Shown here: one piece after another, positions 1 through 7,981 of the stretch
Position numbering within the stretch: the first letter of the stretch is position 1
Layout of the letters: every line of letters starts with the position of its first letter
NCBI GenBank assembly: GCA_003611875.1
Contig: RAYY01000046.1
Span: forward strand, 1-32,491
From: a bacterium D16-56
GTDB taxonomy: Bacteria; Bacillota; Clostridia; Lachnospirales; Lachnospiraceae
Length of the DNA stretch: 32,491 bases
Direction of reading: 5' to 3'
The notes under the pieces: model-generated
What the model saw: only the letters and a program-made list of their open reading frames with translations
Databases searched by the model: none
Told to the model about the DNA's origin: nothing
Program-made: the position numbers and the translations under genes

Positions 1-12
1 TGTTGCCGGCAT
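1..12 (-). CDS. Start of a leftward gene cut by the window edge
   Basis: Only the first four codons (Met-Pro-Ala-Thr) of a leftward reading frame lie in the window. The start is supported by a textbook ribosome binding site, AAAGGAGG on the minus strand at 18-25, five bases before the ATG at 10-12. Nothing can be said about the product. Confidence 0.5.
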
Positions 13-59
13 AATATCCTCCTTTCCACATGAGTGGTATATACCTATACTATATAGAT

Positions 60-88
60 ATTATACCTCTACAAGACAAAAAAGTCGA
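60..88 (-). promoter_or_regulatory. Possible promoter of the leftward edge gene
   Basis: On the minus strand a perfect TATAAT (60-65) lies 17 bases after TCGACT (83-88), a weak -35 box with four of six consensus bases. Transcription would start near 53 and give a leader of about 40 bases to the start codon at 12. The -35 box touches the hairpin at 86-125, so terminator and promoter are packed together. Confidence 0.35.
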
Positions 89-125
89 GGAATATGGAAA
101 ATATGTATAGCTTCCATATCCCTCG
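78..125 (-). terminator. Intrinsic terminator-like hairpin, leftward
   Basis: An imperfect inverted repeat pairs CGAGGAATATGGAA (86-99) with TTCCATATCCCTCG (112-125). On the minus strand it is followed by a run of six T (78-83). It would stop leftward transcription before the edge gene. No intact leftward gene that it would serve is visible between 126 and 634. Confidence 0.5.
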
Positions 126-220
126 TAAAAATGCCGTATCTATTAGTTTCAATTATTCTTCGTGAAACAACCCTGCAATACCGGGTTTTCAACACTTGTG
201 ATTGAATAAAAGTTCTGCAA

Positions 221-243
221 ACCGCAGAAATGCGGTATTTTTT
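221..243 (+). terminator. Intrinsic terminator, rightward
   Basis: ACCGCA (221-226), a GAAA tetraloop and TGCGGT (231-236) are followed by A and six T (238-243). The form is a classic short rho-independent terminator on the plus strand. No intact rightward gene precedes it within the window, so it may be a leftover of the mobile DNA that the next feature belongs to. Confidence 0.6.
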
Positions 244-324
244 GTCAATTATCGCTTTATCATTTGTTGTATATGTTGTATGATTGCGGTAACATTCCTA
301 TTTGCTATGGCGGTGATACAATGA

Positions 325-603
325 AACTCTTTTATAACAAAAATGATGGAATACCAGAGAGCTGCCAGGGACCGGCAGATAGAGCGGGCAAAGAAACTTC
401 CGGCTCTGAAGGATCCGGAGGAAAACAAAAAAGGCCCCAATGATATAAGGCGTTTCATGAAACGCGTCTCGAATGATATTGACTATATAGCGCTATATAA
501 AGGCAGCAAAGCCCTGGATGCGCTGACCCGGCTGACTATGCTGCCATTGGACAGACACCACTATAGGACAAAGGACTTAAACCGAATGATAAAAAATTTT
601 TGA
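325..603 (+). pseudogene. Transposase fragment (IS1634/IS4-like)
   Basis: An open stretch of about 90 codons runs from just after a stop at 322-324 to TGA at 601-603. Its first part, with YQRAARDRQIERAKKL followed by KGPNDIRRFMKRV, resembles the middle of IS1634-type DDE transposases, in which a Y-Q-x-x-I-R-x-x-Q-I-E-R-A helix is followed by a K-G-x-N-D-x-x-R-F segment. No start codon with a ribosome binding site, no DDE catalytic region and no terminal repeats are visible, and the last 40 residues look unrelated. I read it as a decayed insertion-sequence remnant. The family assignment comes from remembered motif shape only. Confidence 0.45.
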
Positions 604-604
604 G

Positions 605-634
605 TTAGAAAATATATACAACAATTTTAGCCAT
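605..634 (-). other. Orphan ribosome binding site with a 9-codon ORF
   Basis: On the minus strand AAAGGAGG (643-650) precedes an ATG at 632-634 with good spacing, but the frame closes after nine codons (M-A-K-I-V-V-Y-I-F, stop TAA at 605-607). This is either a gene start truncated by the neighbouring transposase fragment or a short leader peptide. Truncation seems more likely because the adjacent DNA is debris. The rest of 650-790 contains no feature I can support. Confidence 0.3.
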
Positions 635-789
635 AAGAATTTCCTCCTTTTTCTAAGTATGGAAACCTCATTTCATTTTTCGTGGATCTTATGCCATTTT
701 CTTTCCCCCGCAAAATCGGACATTTTCCCCCAATTTTGCTTACATAAAGCTTACGTAGCCATTACGTAATACTTATGGAGAAATAATAT

Positions 790-825
790 AAAAAGTGCGT
801 AAACCCCAATGTTTACGCACTTTTT
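790..825 (-). terminator. Terminator after tRNA-Thr (potentially bidirectional)
   Basis: A long perfect stem pairs AAAAGTGCGTAAAC (791-804) with GTTTACGCACTTTT (811-824) around a 6-base loop. On the minus strand the hairpin runs into a T tract made from the A run at 790-794. On the plus strand it runs into TTTTT (821-825). It sits 26 bases past the 3' end of the leftward tRNA-Thr gene and would end the tRNA transcript. Confidence 0.75.
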
Positions 826-850
826 CGCTTCTTAAACCCCTTATTCTCAA

Positions 851-923
851 AGCTCCCGGCCGGACTCGAACCGGCGACCCACGCATTACGAATGCGTTGC
901 GCTACCAACTGCGCTACGGAAGC
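851..923 (-). tRNA. tRNA-Thr (anticodon CGT)
   Basis: The minus strand folds into a full cloverleaf of 73 nt. The acceptor stem pairs GCTTCCG with CGGGAGC (one G-T pair). The D arm has GCGC and AGTTGGTA, and the anticodon arm is ACGCA-TTCGTAA-TGCGT with anticodon CGT, reading the Thr codon ACG. The T arm is GCCGG-TTCGAGT-CCGGC. The 3' CCA is not encoded. It is the last of three co-directional tRNA genes. Confidence 0.95.
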
Positions 924-969
924 GTCTGTACAAAACCTGCATCACACAATCCTTTGCACATGGATGCAT

Positions 970-1000
970 AAAAATGCTTTGGACTTATCATCCAAAGCAT
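970..1000 (-). terminator. Hairpin between tRNA-Glu and tRNA-Thr
   Basis: A perfect 10-bp stem, ATGCTTTGGA (974-983) with TCCAAAGCAT (991-1000), is followed on the minus strand by TTTTT (970-974, overlapping the stem base). It begins four bases after the 3' end of tRNA-Glu. It probably ends the Pro-Glu transcript, fully or partly. tRNA-Thr would then depend on readthrough or its own promoter, and I see no convincing promoter in 924-969. Confidence 0.6.
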
Positions 1001-1004
1001 CCTA

Positions 1005-1076
1005 TGACCTCACCGGGAATCGAACCCGGGTTTACGCCGTGAGAGGGCGTCGTCTTGACCGCTTGACCATGAGGCC
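1005..1076 (-). tRNA. tRNA-Glu (anticodon CTC)
   Basis: The 72-nt minus-strand cloverleaf has an acceptor stem of GGCCTCA with TGAGGTC, an anticodon arm of ACGCC-CTCTCAC-GGCGT with anticodon CTC reading GAG, and a T arm of CCCGG-TTCGATT-CCGGT. The discriminator is A and CCA is not encoded. It follows tRNA-Pro by 23 bases and lies in the same direction. Confidence 0.95.
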
Positions 1077-1099
1077 ATGATGTATGACGATGAAGCTGA

Positions 1100-1173
1100 T
1101 CGAGGCGACAAGATTCGAACTTGCGGCCTCTGCGTCCCGAACGCAGCGCTCTACCAAACTGAGCCACGCCTCG
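1100..1173 (-). tRNA. tRNA-Pro (anticodon CGG)
   Basis: The 74-nt minus-strand cloverleaf has an acceptor stem of CGAGGCG with CGCCTCG, a D arm with GAGC pairs, an anticodon arm of CTGCG-TTCGGGA-CGCAG with anticodon CGG reading CCG, and a T arm containing TTCGAAT. It is the first gene of the tRNA cluster and starts about six bases after the predicted transcription start. Confidence 0.95.
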
Positions 1174-1184
1174 ACATCTCCTAT

Positions 1185-1213
1185 ACTATAATACGGATCC
1201 TTGGTTTTGTCAA
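1185..1213 (-). promoter_or_regulatory. Promoter of the tRNA cluster
   Basis: On the minus strand a perfect TTGACA (1208-1213) and TATAGT (1185-1190) are separated by 17 bases. Transcription should begin near 1179, almost at the 5' end of tRNA-Pro. This is a strong vegetative-sigma promoter, as expected for stable RNA. It lies between polC and the tRNAs, so the tRNAs do not depend on the polC transcript. Confidence 0.85.
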
Positions 1214-1302
1214 CTACTATTTTTCAAATTTTCAACCCTACGTTACGCCAGCGCAAAACCGTTATCTTCCCTGCACACTTAAACAAGTATCCCCACAGTC
1301 TT

Positions 1303-4300
1303 TTACCCAAAATCAAACAGGGAAAGCTGATTGCTCTCCGGCAGATCTCCCAAGATCCCCAGATCAGCCATAAGATCTGTAAGGTTCTTGCTGACCTTTG
1401 CCCGGTTGCGGAAATCCTCCCGTGACAAAAACGGTCCCTCAGACGCTGCTTCCACCACGCCTTCTGCCGCCTTATCCCCCATTCCGTCAATACTCCCAAA
1501 GGACGGCATCAGCTTCCTGTCTATAATCTGAAAATGATGGGCCTGGGCCCGGTAAAGATCAATGGGCATAAACTCATACCCCCTGGCATACATTTCCTGC
1601 ACAATCCGCATATCGCGCAGGGTATCCTGCTCTTTCTTGGAAAGGCTGTCCGCCCGCTTTCGGTAATCTGCCAGATGATACTCCAGCCGGTCCCTTCCCT
1701 GGCACATCAGCTCATAGGAAAATCCGTTGGCACGTATACTGAAATACGCCGCATAATAGGCCAGGGGATGGAACACCTTACAATAAGCCACCCGCCACGC
1801 CATCATCACATACGCCGCGGCGTGGGCCTTCGGGAACATGTATTTAATCTTTAAGCAGGAATCAATATACCACTGAGGCACCTGATGCTTTTTCATCTCC
1901 TGGATCCAGTCAGGCTTCAGCCCCTTTCCCTTTCGCACACTCTCCATAATGGTAAAGGAAAGCCCCTCCTCCATTCCCTGCTGAATCAGGTAAACCATAA
2001 TATCATCCCGGCAGCAGATAGCCGTCTGAATGGTGGCCTGTCCGCTTAAGATCAGATCCTTGGCATTGCCCAGCCACACATCCGTCCCATGGGCCAGACC
2101 TGCAATCCGCACCAAGTCGGAAAAATATTTGGGCTGGGCGTCAATTAACATCTGCATGGCAAAATCCGTTCCAAACTCCGGTATGCCAAGAGCCCCCAAC
2201 TGACATCCTCCAATATCGTCCGGGGTAATGCCTAATGCCGAGGTGTTTTGGAAAAGGGACATTACCTCCGGCGAATCTAAGGGAATATCGTGAACCGGGT
2301 CTAATCCTGTCAAATCCTGAAGCATTCTTATCATGGTAGGATCATCATGTCCCAGTATATCAAGCTTGAGCAGATTATGGTCTATTGAATGGTAGTCAAA
2401 GTGAGTGGTTACTGTCTTGGTCTCCATGTCATTGGCAGGCCGCTGCACCGGTGTAAAGGAATAGATTTCCTCCCCAATGGGAAGCACCACAATTCCTCCC
2501 GGGTGCTGTCCGGTGGTCCGTCTTACCCCCACACAGCCCTGCACAATCCGGTCAATCTCACAATTTCTCTTGTGGATGCCCCTTTCCTCGTAATACCGCT
2601 TCACATACCCAAAAGCAGTTTTATCTGCCAAAGTACCGATTGTTCCGGCACGGAAGGTCTGTCCCTTCCCAAAGATCACCTCCGTGTAATCGTGAGCCTT
2701 ACTCTGATATTCTCCGGAAAAATTCAGGTCAATATCCGGCTCCTTGTCCCCCTTAAAGCCCAAAAAGGTCTCAAAAGGAATGTCAAACCCTGCCTTCATA
2801 AGCGGTGCATTGCACTTAGGACATTCCCGGTCCGGCATGTCGCAGCCTGCCATACCGCTGAACTTCCGTACCTCCTCAGAATCAAAATCATAAAAGTGAC
2901 AGTGAGGGCAATAATAATGGGGGCTTAAAGGATTTACCTCCGTGATCCCCGACATGGTGGCAACAAAGGAAGATCCTACGGAGCCTCGTGAGCCCACCAG
3001 ATATCCGTCCTCATTGGATTTCCACACCAGCTTCTGGGCAATGATATACATCACTGCAAATCCATTGGAAATAATGGAATTCAGCTCCCGCTCCAGCCGC
3101 TCCACCACCACCTCGGGAAGATTTTCTCCATACATCTCATAAGCACGGTCATAACAGATTTTCCGCAGCGTCTCGTCTGAATCTGCAATCACAGGCGGAC
3201 ACTTGTCCGGCCGCACCGGTGCAATCCGGTCACACATATCCGCAATCCTTCTGGTATTAGTGATAACCACTTCCTCTGCCTTGTCCGGCCCTAAATATTC
3301 AAATTCCTTCAGCATCTCCTCTGTGGTTCGAAGATATAAAGGCGCCTGCCGGTCCGCATCGCTGAAATTCTGCCCTGCCATTAGGATCCGCCTGTACACC
3401 TCGTCCTCCGGATTCAGAAAATGTACATCACATGTAGCACAGACCGGTTTTCCCAAGGCATCCCCCATTCGGATGATTCTCCGGTTCAGCTCCTTTAAAT
3501 CTTCCAGTGATTTCACCGTGCTTTTTTCATCCCGCAGCATAAATTCATTATTCCCCAAAGGCTGAATTTCCAGATAATCGTAAAATGCGGCAATCTTCAT
3601 CAATTCTGCCTCCGGAAGCCCCCGCAGCATGGCCTGATACAGCTCCCCTGCCTCACAGGCTGAACCAATGATCAGCCCTTCCCGGTACTGGTTCAGGATG
3701 CTTTTAGGAATCCTGGGCCTTTTGGCAAAATAATCAATGTGGGACCAGGACACCAGACGGTACAGATTCGTCCGCCCTACTTCATTTTTTGCAAGAATGA
3801 TCACATGATAGGTGGGCAGCTTCTTTATCATATCACTGCTTAAGGCGCTCATTTCATTAAGCTGATCCAGATTCTCCACATCCCGGCCGCGGAGCATTTC
3901 CACAAATTTTACAAAAATTTCCGCCGTGGCCCCTGCGTCGTCCACTGCCCGATGATGGTTTTCCAGAGAAATATTCAAAGCCTTTGCCACCGTATCCAGC
4001 TTAAAACGGTTCAGATTCGGCAGAAGATGCCTGGCCATGGCTACTGTATCCAGCACGGTAGGCGAAAAAGCAAGTCCTTGATTCTTGGCCTGATAGGCAA
4101 TAAAGCTGACATCAAACGAAGCATTGTGCGCCACCAGCACACACCCTCGGCAAAATTCCAAAAATTCCGGAAGCACCAAATCAATCTGAGGGGATGAAAG
4201 CACCATATTGTCATTAATTCCTGTAAGCTGCTCAATCTCAAAAGGAATCGGCACATCCGGATTCACAAAGGTACTGAACTTGTCCGTGATCACTCCGTCC

Positions 4301-6033
4301 TTCACCTTTACCGCGCCGATCTCAATAATCTGATTTTTCTCCGGGCTAAAGCCAGTGGTCTCAATGTCAAACACCACAAAGGAATCAGAGAAAGTCTGCC
4401 CCTTAGAGTTCTCCACCAGCTCCTTCATATCGTCCACAAGATAACCCTCCACCCCATAAAGGATCTTAAACTCATCCCCCTTGTCCAATGCATGGCTGGC
4501 ATCCGGAAATGACTGGACACAGCCATGATCCGTCACTGCAATGGCCGGCATCCCCCAGGACTTGGCCCGCTTCACAATATCTTTTACCTCCGAGACGCCA
4601 TCCATATCGCTCATCTTTGTGTGGCAGTGTAGCTCCACCCGCTTTACCGGACTGTTGTCAACCCGCTTGCTGGTAAAATCCTCATATTTTTTTATCCCCC
4701 GCACAGAGCCAATGGACAGCTCCCCGTCAAAACGATCAATGGTAGTCAGTCCCTGCAGGCGGATAAAGCTTCCTGCCTTCGTGGCCTTGTCCATATCCTC
4801 TAAAGAAGCCTCGTCCGCAAACATTTTTACGGTTATGGTGTCGGTAAAATCCGTCAAATGAAAAATAAAAATCGTCTTCCCGCTGCGCAGCAGACGGCTG
4901 TCCCGGTCCAGAATCTTTCCCCGGATGGTGATCTCACCGATCTCTCCCTCGATCTTATCGATCTCAGTAAAATTGTCCTCAAAATCCCTTCCGTAGAGTA
5001 CATCCGGATTGTCCGACCTTTTCCGGTAGCCGCCTGTACTCCAGTCACTCTTTTTAAAGCCGCCCTTTCTTCCGCCCCGCAACGCTCCGTCCGGACCGGC
5101 TGCATTTCCCGAGCCATCCTTTCCCCCGGCCCGACTGCCCAATCCCGCTCCTGTGCCTCCCGACAGGCTGCTTATTCTGCCTCCGGCTTCCTTTCCTCCT
5201 GACTGAACGTTTATTCCGTTCCCGGCTCCGACAGCCTCTGTGCGGCCATTGGCTCCTGAATCCATCCCGCCTTGTCCGGCATAGCCTCCACTCATTGGAT
5301 CTGCGCCAGACCAGCCGCTGATTCCCCCATCACCAGAACCGCCGGATCCTGATGCGCCTGCCATATTGTCCCCATCATCCCAGGGCGCCTCCAGCCCTGT
5401 CCCGCCTGCGCCCTGACCGGTTTCCCCCTGGCCGGCCAGACGAAGTCCCAGAATCGGCGCCACCTTGGCTGTCATCCGCTCTGCCTCCCGGCGTGCATAG
5501 ATTTCCCGCTCTATGGACGCCTTTGCCCTCACCGGCTCTACATAGTCAAAAAGAATCTCCACCGGCAGTCCGCACCGCTCATGAAACACTTTCTCCAAAA
5601 TTCTTTTCAGCTCTCCTGCCTTTTCTTTATTGACCATGGTATCCTCAATGGTCATCCGCAGCAGATCAGGCTGAGGAAAAGAAAAATCCGCCTTCCGAAA
5701 CATGGTATACTCCACGATGCTGTAATGCTTCAGCTCCATCAAAAGGCTGTCCCGGTATGCCTTTAAAAGCTTCTCCGGCGTATATTGCCCCGATAGCCGA
5801 TACTTTTCAAATATTTTGATCTGCAGCCGCTTACCTGGAAACAATTGATCCCGGATCCCCTTCTCCAGATCCATAATATTCTTTCTGTGAATCAGCCTGG
5901 GGCTGACTGTAAACACCCGAAGCAGGGTCCTGTCCCGGTTCATGGAAACCTTCTCCACCTCCACCATCCCCAGAAGCTCTGTCATCTGCTCCGTCATATG
6001 TAATCCTGGAAACACCTCCAAAAATCCCTTCAT
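1303..6033 (-). CDS. polC: DNA polymerase III alpha subunit, Gram-positive PolC type
   Basis: This is the essential C-family replicative polymerase of low-GC Gram-positives. Its 1576 residues compare with about 1440 in Bacillus subtilis. Domains in order: N-terminal region (1-200), a Gly/Ser-rich linker (about 200-335), an OB fold (about 355-455), and a PHP domain starting at HCHTKMS (469-475) that is split by the DEDD proofreading exonuclease (FDIETTG, 555-561). The polymerase core follows, with GSRGSVGSSF and the catalytic aspartates in PDIDLNFSG. The protein ends in QLSLFDFG, a canonical sliding-clamp binding motif. The start is supported by GGGGAGGGTGAAAG directly before ATG. It is last in the operon, 31 bases after ispG. 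The long linker is unusual. No clear terminator is visible in 1214-1302. Confidence 0.98.
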   Translation of the reverse strand: MKGFLEVFPGLHMTEQMTELLGMVEVEKVSMNRDRTLLRVFTVSPRLIHRKNIMDLEKGIRDQLFPGKRLQIKIFEKYRLSGQYTPEKLLKAYRDSLLMELKHYSIVEYTMFRKADFSFPQPDLLRMTIEDTMVNKEKAGELKRILEKVFHERCGLPVEILFDYVEPVRAKASIEREIYARREAERMTAKVAPILGLRLAGQGETGQGAGGTGLEAPWDDGDNMAGASGSGGSGDGGISGWSGADPMSGGYAGQGGMDSGANGRTEAVGAGNGINVQSGGKEAGGRISSLSGGTGAGLGSRAGGKDGSGNAAGPDGALRGGRKGGFKKSDWSTGGYRKRSDNPDVLYGRDFEDNFTEIDKIEGEIGEITIRGKILDRDSRLLRSGKTIFIFHLTDFTDTITVKMFADEASLEDMDKATKAGSFIRLQGLTTIDRFDGELSIGSVRGIKKYEDFTSKRVDNSPVKRVELHCHTKMSDMDGVSEVKDIVKRAKSWGMPAIAVTDHGCVQSFPDASHALDKGDEFKILYGVEGYLVDDMKELVENSKGQTFSDSFVVFDIETTGFSPEKNQIIEIGAVKVKDGVITDKFSTFVNPDVPIPFEIEQLTGINDNMVLSSPQIDLVLPEFLEFCRGCVLVAHNASFDVSFIAYQAKNQGLAFSPTVLDTVAMARHLLPNLNRFKLDTVAKALNISLENHHRAVDDAGATAEIFVKFVEMLRGRDVENLDQLNEMSALSSDMIKKLPTYHVIILAKNEVGRTNLYRLVSWSHIDYFAKRPRIPKSILNQYREGLIIGSACEAGELYQAMLRGLPEAELMKIAAFYDYLEIQPLGNNEFMLRDEKSTVKSLEDLKELNRRIIRMGDALGKPVCATCDVHFLNPEDEVYRRILMAGQNFSDADRQAPLYLRTTEEMLKEFEYLGPDKAEEVVITNTRRIADMCDRIAPVRPDKCPPVIADSDETLRKICYDRAYEMYGENLPEVVVERLERELNSIISNGFAVMYIIAQKLVWKSNEDGYLVGSRGSVGSSFVATMSGITEVNPLSPHYYCPHCHFYDFDSEEVRKFSGMAGCDMPDRECPKCNAPLMKAGFDIPFETFLGFKGDKEPDIDLNFSGEYQSKAHDYTEVIFGKGQTFRAGTIGTLADKTAFGYVKRYYEERGIHKRNCEIDRIVQGCVGVRRTTGQHPGGIVVLPIGEEIYSFTPVQRPANDMETKTVTTHFDYHSIDHNLLKLDILGHDDPTMIRMLQDLTGLDPVHDIPLDSPEVMSLFQNTSALGITPDDIGGCQLGALGIPEFGTDFAMQMLIDAQPKYFSDLVRIAGLAHGTDVWLGNAKDLILSGQATIQTAICCRDDIMVYLIQQGMEEGLSFTIMESVRKGKGLKPDWIQEMKKHQVPQWYIDSCLKIKYMFPKAHAAAYVMMAWRVAYCKVFHPLAYYAAYFSIRANGFSYELMCQGRDRLEYHLADYRKRADSLSKKEQDTLRDMRIVQEMYARGYEFMPIDLYRAQAHHFQIIDRKLMPSFGSIDGMGDKAAEGVVEAASEGPFLSREDFRNRAKVSKNLTDLMADLGILGDLPESNQLSLFDFG

Positions 6034-6064
6034 CTTTCACCCTCCCCTTATTTTCCCAATGCAC

Positions 6065-7177
6065 TTATGAACCATTACCGCCAGGTCTCTTTTCCTCTGA
6101 TATCCTTATCAGTTCCTCCCGCAAAGCAGGCAAAAGCTCTCCTTCCGGCAGCTTTTTTACCACCTGTCCGCGGCGAATCAGCAGACCCTCTCCGATCCCT
6201 CCGGCAATGCCCAGATCCGCCTCTTTTGCCTCGCCGGGACCATTGACCACACATCCCATCACTGCCACCTTAAGGCTTAAATGGTCAAATTCTGTCACCA
6301 TATTTTCAACCTGTCCGGCCAGACCAATCAAATCAATCTTCGTCCGCCCGCAGGTAGGGCAGGAAACCACCTCAATTCCGCCCTTTCTAAGACCCAATGT
6401 CCGCAAAATCAGCTTTGCCGACTTTATCTCCTCCACCGGATCTCCTGTCAGGGAAACCCGTATGGTATCTCCGATTCCCTGATTCAGAATCAATCCAAGC
6501 CCTACTGCTGATTTAATATTCCCTGAAGTGACGGTTCCTGCCTCCGTAATTCCCACATGAAGGGGATAACTGCTTTTCCTGCTGATAAGCTCATGAGCAC
6601 GGACACACATCATCATGTCCGAGGACTTAATGCTGATCACCAAATTATCATATCCCATCTTTTCAATCCACAAGACCTTATCTAAAGCGCTCTCCACAAG
6701 ACCTTCTGCTGTAACTCCCCCGTACTTTTCAATCAGGTTTTTCTCTAAAGACCCGCTGTTGACCCCCACCCGGATAGGAATCTTATATTCCTTTGCCTTA
6801 TTCACCACTGCCTGCACCCGCTCCTCGGCCCCGATATTCCCCGGATTAATCCGAATCTTATCTGCCCCGCATTCCATGGCCGCAATGGCAAGGCGATAGT
6901 CAAAATGAATGTCCGCTACCAAGGGAATATGAATCTGCTTTTTAATCTGTCTCAGACTTTCCGCAGCCTCCATGGTAGGAACCGCCACACGGATTATCTC
7001 ACACCCTGCCTGCTCCAGATGAAGGATCTGCTCCACTGTGGCCTTTACATCCTCTGTGCGCGTGTTGCACATAGACTGAATCAAAATCGGATTTTCTCCG
7101 CCGATCACCCGATCCCCAATCTGTACCTCTTTTGTCTTCATTCGGTTCATATTGTTCACTTTTACCTGCACTTTCAT
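6065..7177 (-). CDS. ispG: 4-hydroxy-3-methylbut-2-enyl diphosphate synthase (MEP pathway)
   Basis: IspG (GcpE) reduces methylerythritol cyclodiphosphate to HMBPP in isoprenoid synthesis, using a [4Fe-4S] cluster. The 370 residues match the short bacterial form without the plant insert. Cluster ligands are visible as C273 and C276 (SCPTCGRTKIDL) and C309 (MGCVVNGPGEA), with the conserved glutamate at 316. The TIM-barrel part contains VADIHFDYRLA and INPGNIG. The start is uncertain: Met1 at 7177 lies only 11 bases after the HNH gene, with no recognisable Shine-Dalgarno, and Met10 and Met13 are nearer to where the family usually begins. Normally ispG follows rseP directly, but here the three-gene cassette intervenes. 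Confidence 0.96.
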   Translation of the reverse strand: MKVQVKVNNMNRMKTKEVQIGDRVIGGENPILIQSMCNTRTEDVKATVEQILHLEQAGCEIIRVAVPTMEAAESLRQIKKQIHIPLVADIHFDYRLAIAAMECGADKIRINPGNIGAEERVQAVVNKAKEYKIPIRVGVNSGSLEKNLIEKYGGVTAEGLVESALDKVLWIEKMGYDNLVISIKSSDMMMCVRAHELISRKSSYPLHVGITEAGTVTSGNIKSAVGLGLILNQGIGDTIRVSLTGDPVEEIKSAKLILRTLGLRKGGIEVVSCPTCGRTKIDLIGLAGQVENMVTEFDHLSLKVAVMGCVVNGPGEAKEADLGIAGGIGEGLLIRRGQVVKKLPEGELLPALREELIRISEEKRPGGNGS

Positions 7178-7188
7178 TAAAAATTATG

Positions 7189-7980
7189 CTATGCTTTCAA
7201 TTTTACCATATAATATGTATATAACTTTTTACAGATCCTCAGCACATCCTGTCTCTCCAATCCTTCCAGTCGTTTCTTAAACACCCTGACTACCATATTA
7301 TTCTCCGGTGTTCGGACAATATGTCCCTCACCTTCAATTACATCCTCAAAAAAAGTAATCAATGCATTGGTTCGATATGCTTCATCATTCAAATGAAACC
7401 GGTTAATATGTTTCTCAATAAACTGCCTTTCCTGCTCCGAGTACTCTCCTTGAAAAGCACTTGGCTCAAACCAGCCATTCTGCACATTATACTGTATTTT
7501 CAGCTCAAATCCTGTATCAAATCCTTTTACTCCATTTGGCTGCAATATAATCTGAGCATTCTCCTGCCTCAAATATTTATTTTTCAAATTTTTATATTTG
7601 GCACATGCTTTTGTACATCTATTTGATGAACATTTTATTTTTCTCTCAAATATTGTAATATCCTTTTGAGAAAGTTTCCGTTCCTTTTCTTTATACTTTT
7701 TAAAAATATCATTACAGACCGGGCAAGTCCATCCTATATTGGGAATACATTCTGTCAAATATTTGCTGTTTGTTTTTTCAATAGAATGTTCCAAATGCCC
7801 CCACAGCTTTCCGTCTGCTGCAACCGTTACATAACAATACATACAGAATCCCTCACTGGTCTTGTTTAACAATTCCTTTAAGTTTCTTTTATAGTGAGGG
7901 TTTGTATACCCATATTTTGTCTTCGGATCATATGCCGGAGAAAAACCAGGCATCTCAATTTGCTCAAATAAATCCGGCAT
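7189..7980 (-). CDS. HNH endonuclease-like protein, third gene of putative defence cassette
   Basis: This 263-residue cytoplasmic protein has a zinc-type HNH core: CMYC (C46, C49), then GHLEH (H62, H65), then an N-I-G-W segment and CPVCN (C86, C89, N90) followed by a lysine-rich helix. The same C-x-x-C/H-x-x-H/C-x-x-C-N layout occurs in PtuB of Septu and in retron-associated HNH proteins (family knowledge). Three further cysteines (C117, C122, C126) may bind a second metal. The C-terminal 130 residues are unrecognised. The ATG follows the ATPase stop by one base, with GAGGAG inside the end of the ATPase gene, so the two are translationally coupled. Base composition is clearly AT-richer than ispG or rseP. 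Substrate unknown; nuclease activity is inferred. Confidence 0.75.
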   Translation of the reverse strand: MPDLFEQIEMPGFSPAYDPKTKYGYTNPHYKRNLKELLNKTSEGFCMYCYVTVAADGKLWGHLEHSIEKTNSKYLTECIPNIGWTCPVCNDIFKKYKEKERKLSQKDITIFERKIKCSSNRCTKACAKYKNLKNKYLRQENAQIILQPNGVKGFDTGFELKIQYNVQNGWFEPSAFQGEYSEQERQFIEKHINRFHLNDEAYRTNALITFFEDVIEGEGHIVRTPENNMVVRVFKKRLEGLERQDVLRICKKLYTYYMVKLKA

Positions 7981-7981
7981 T

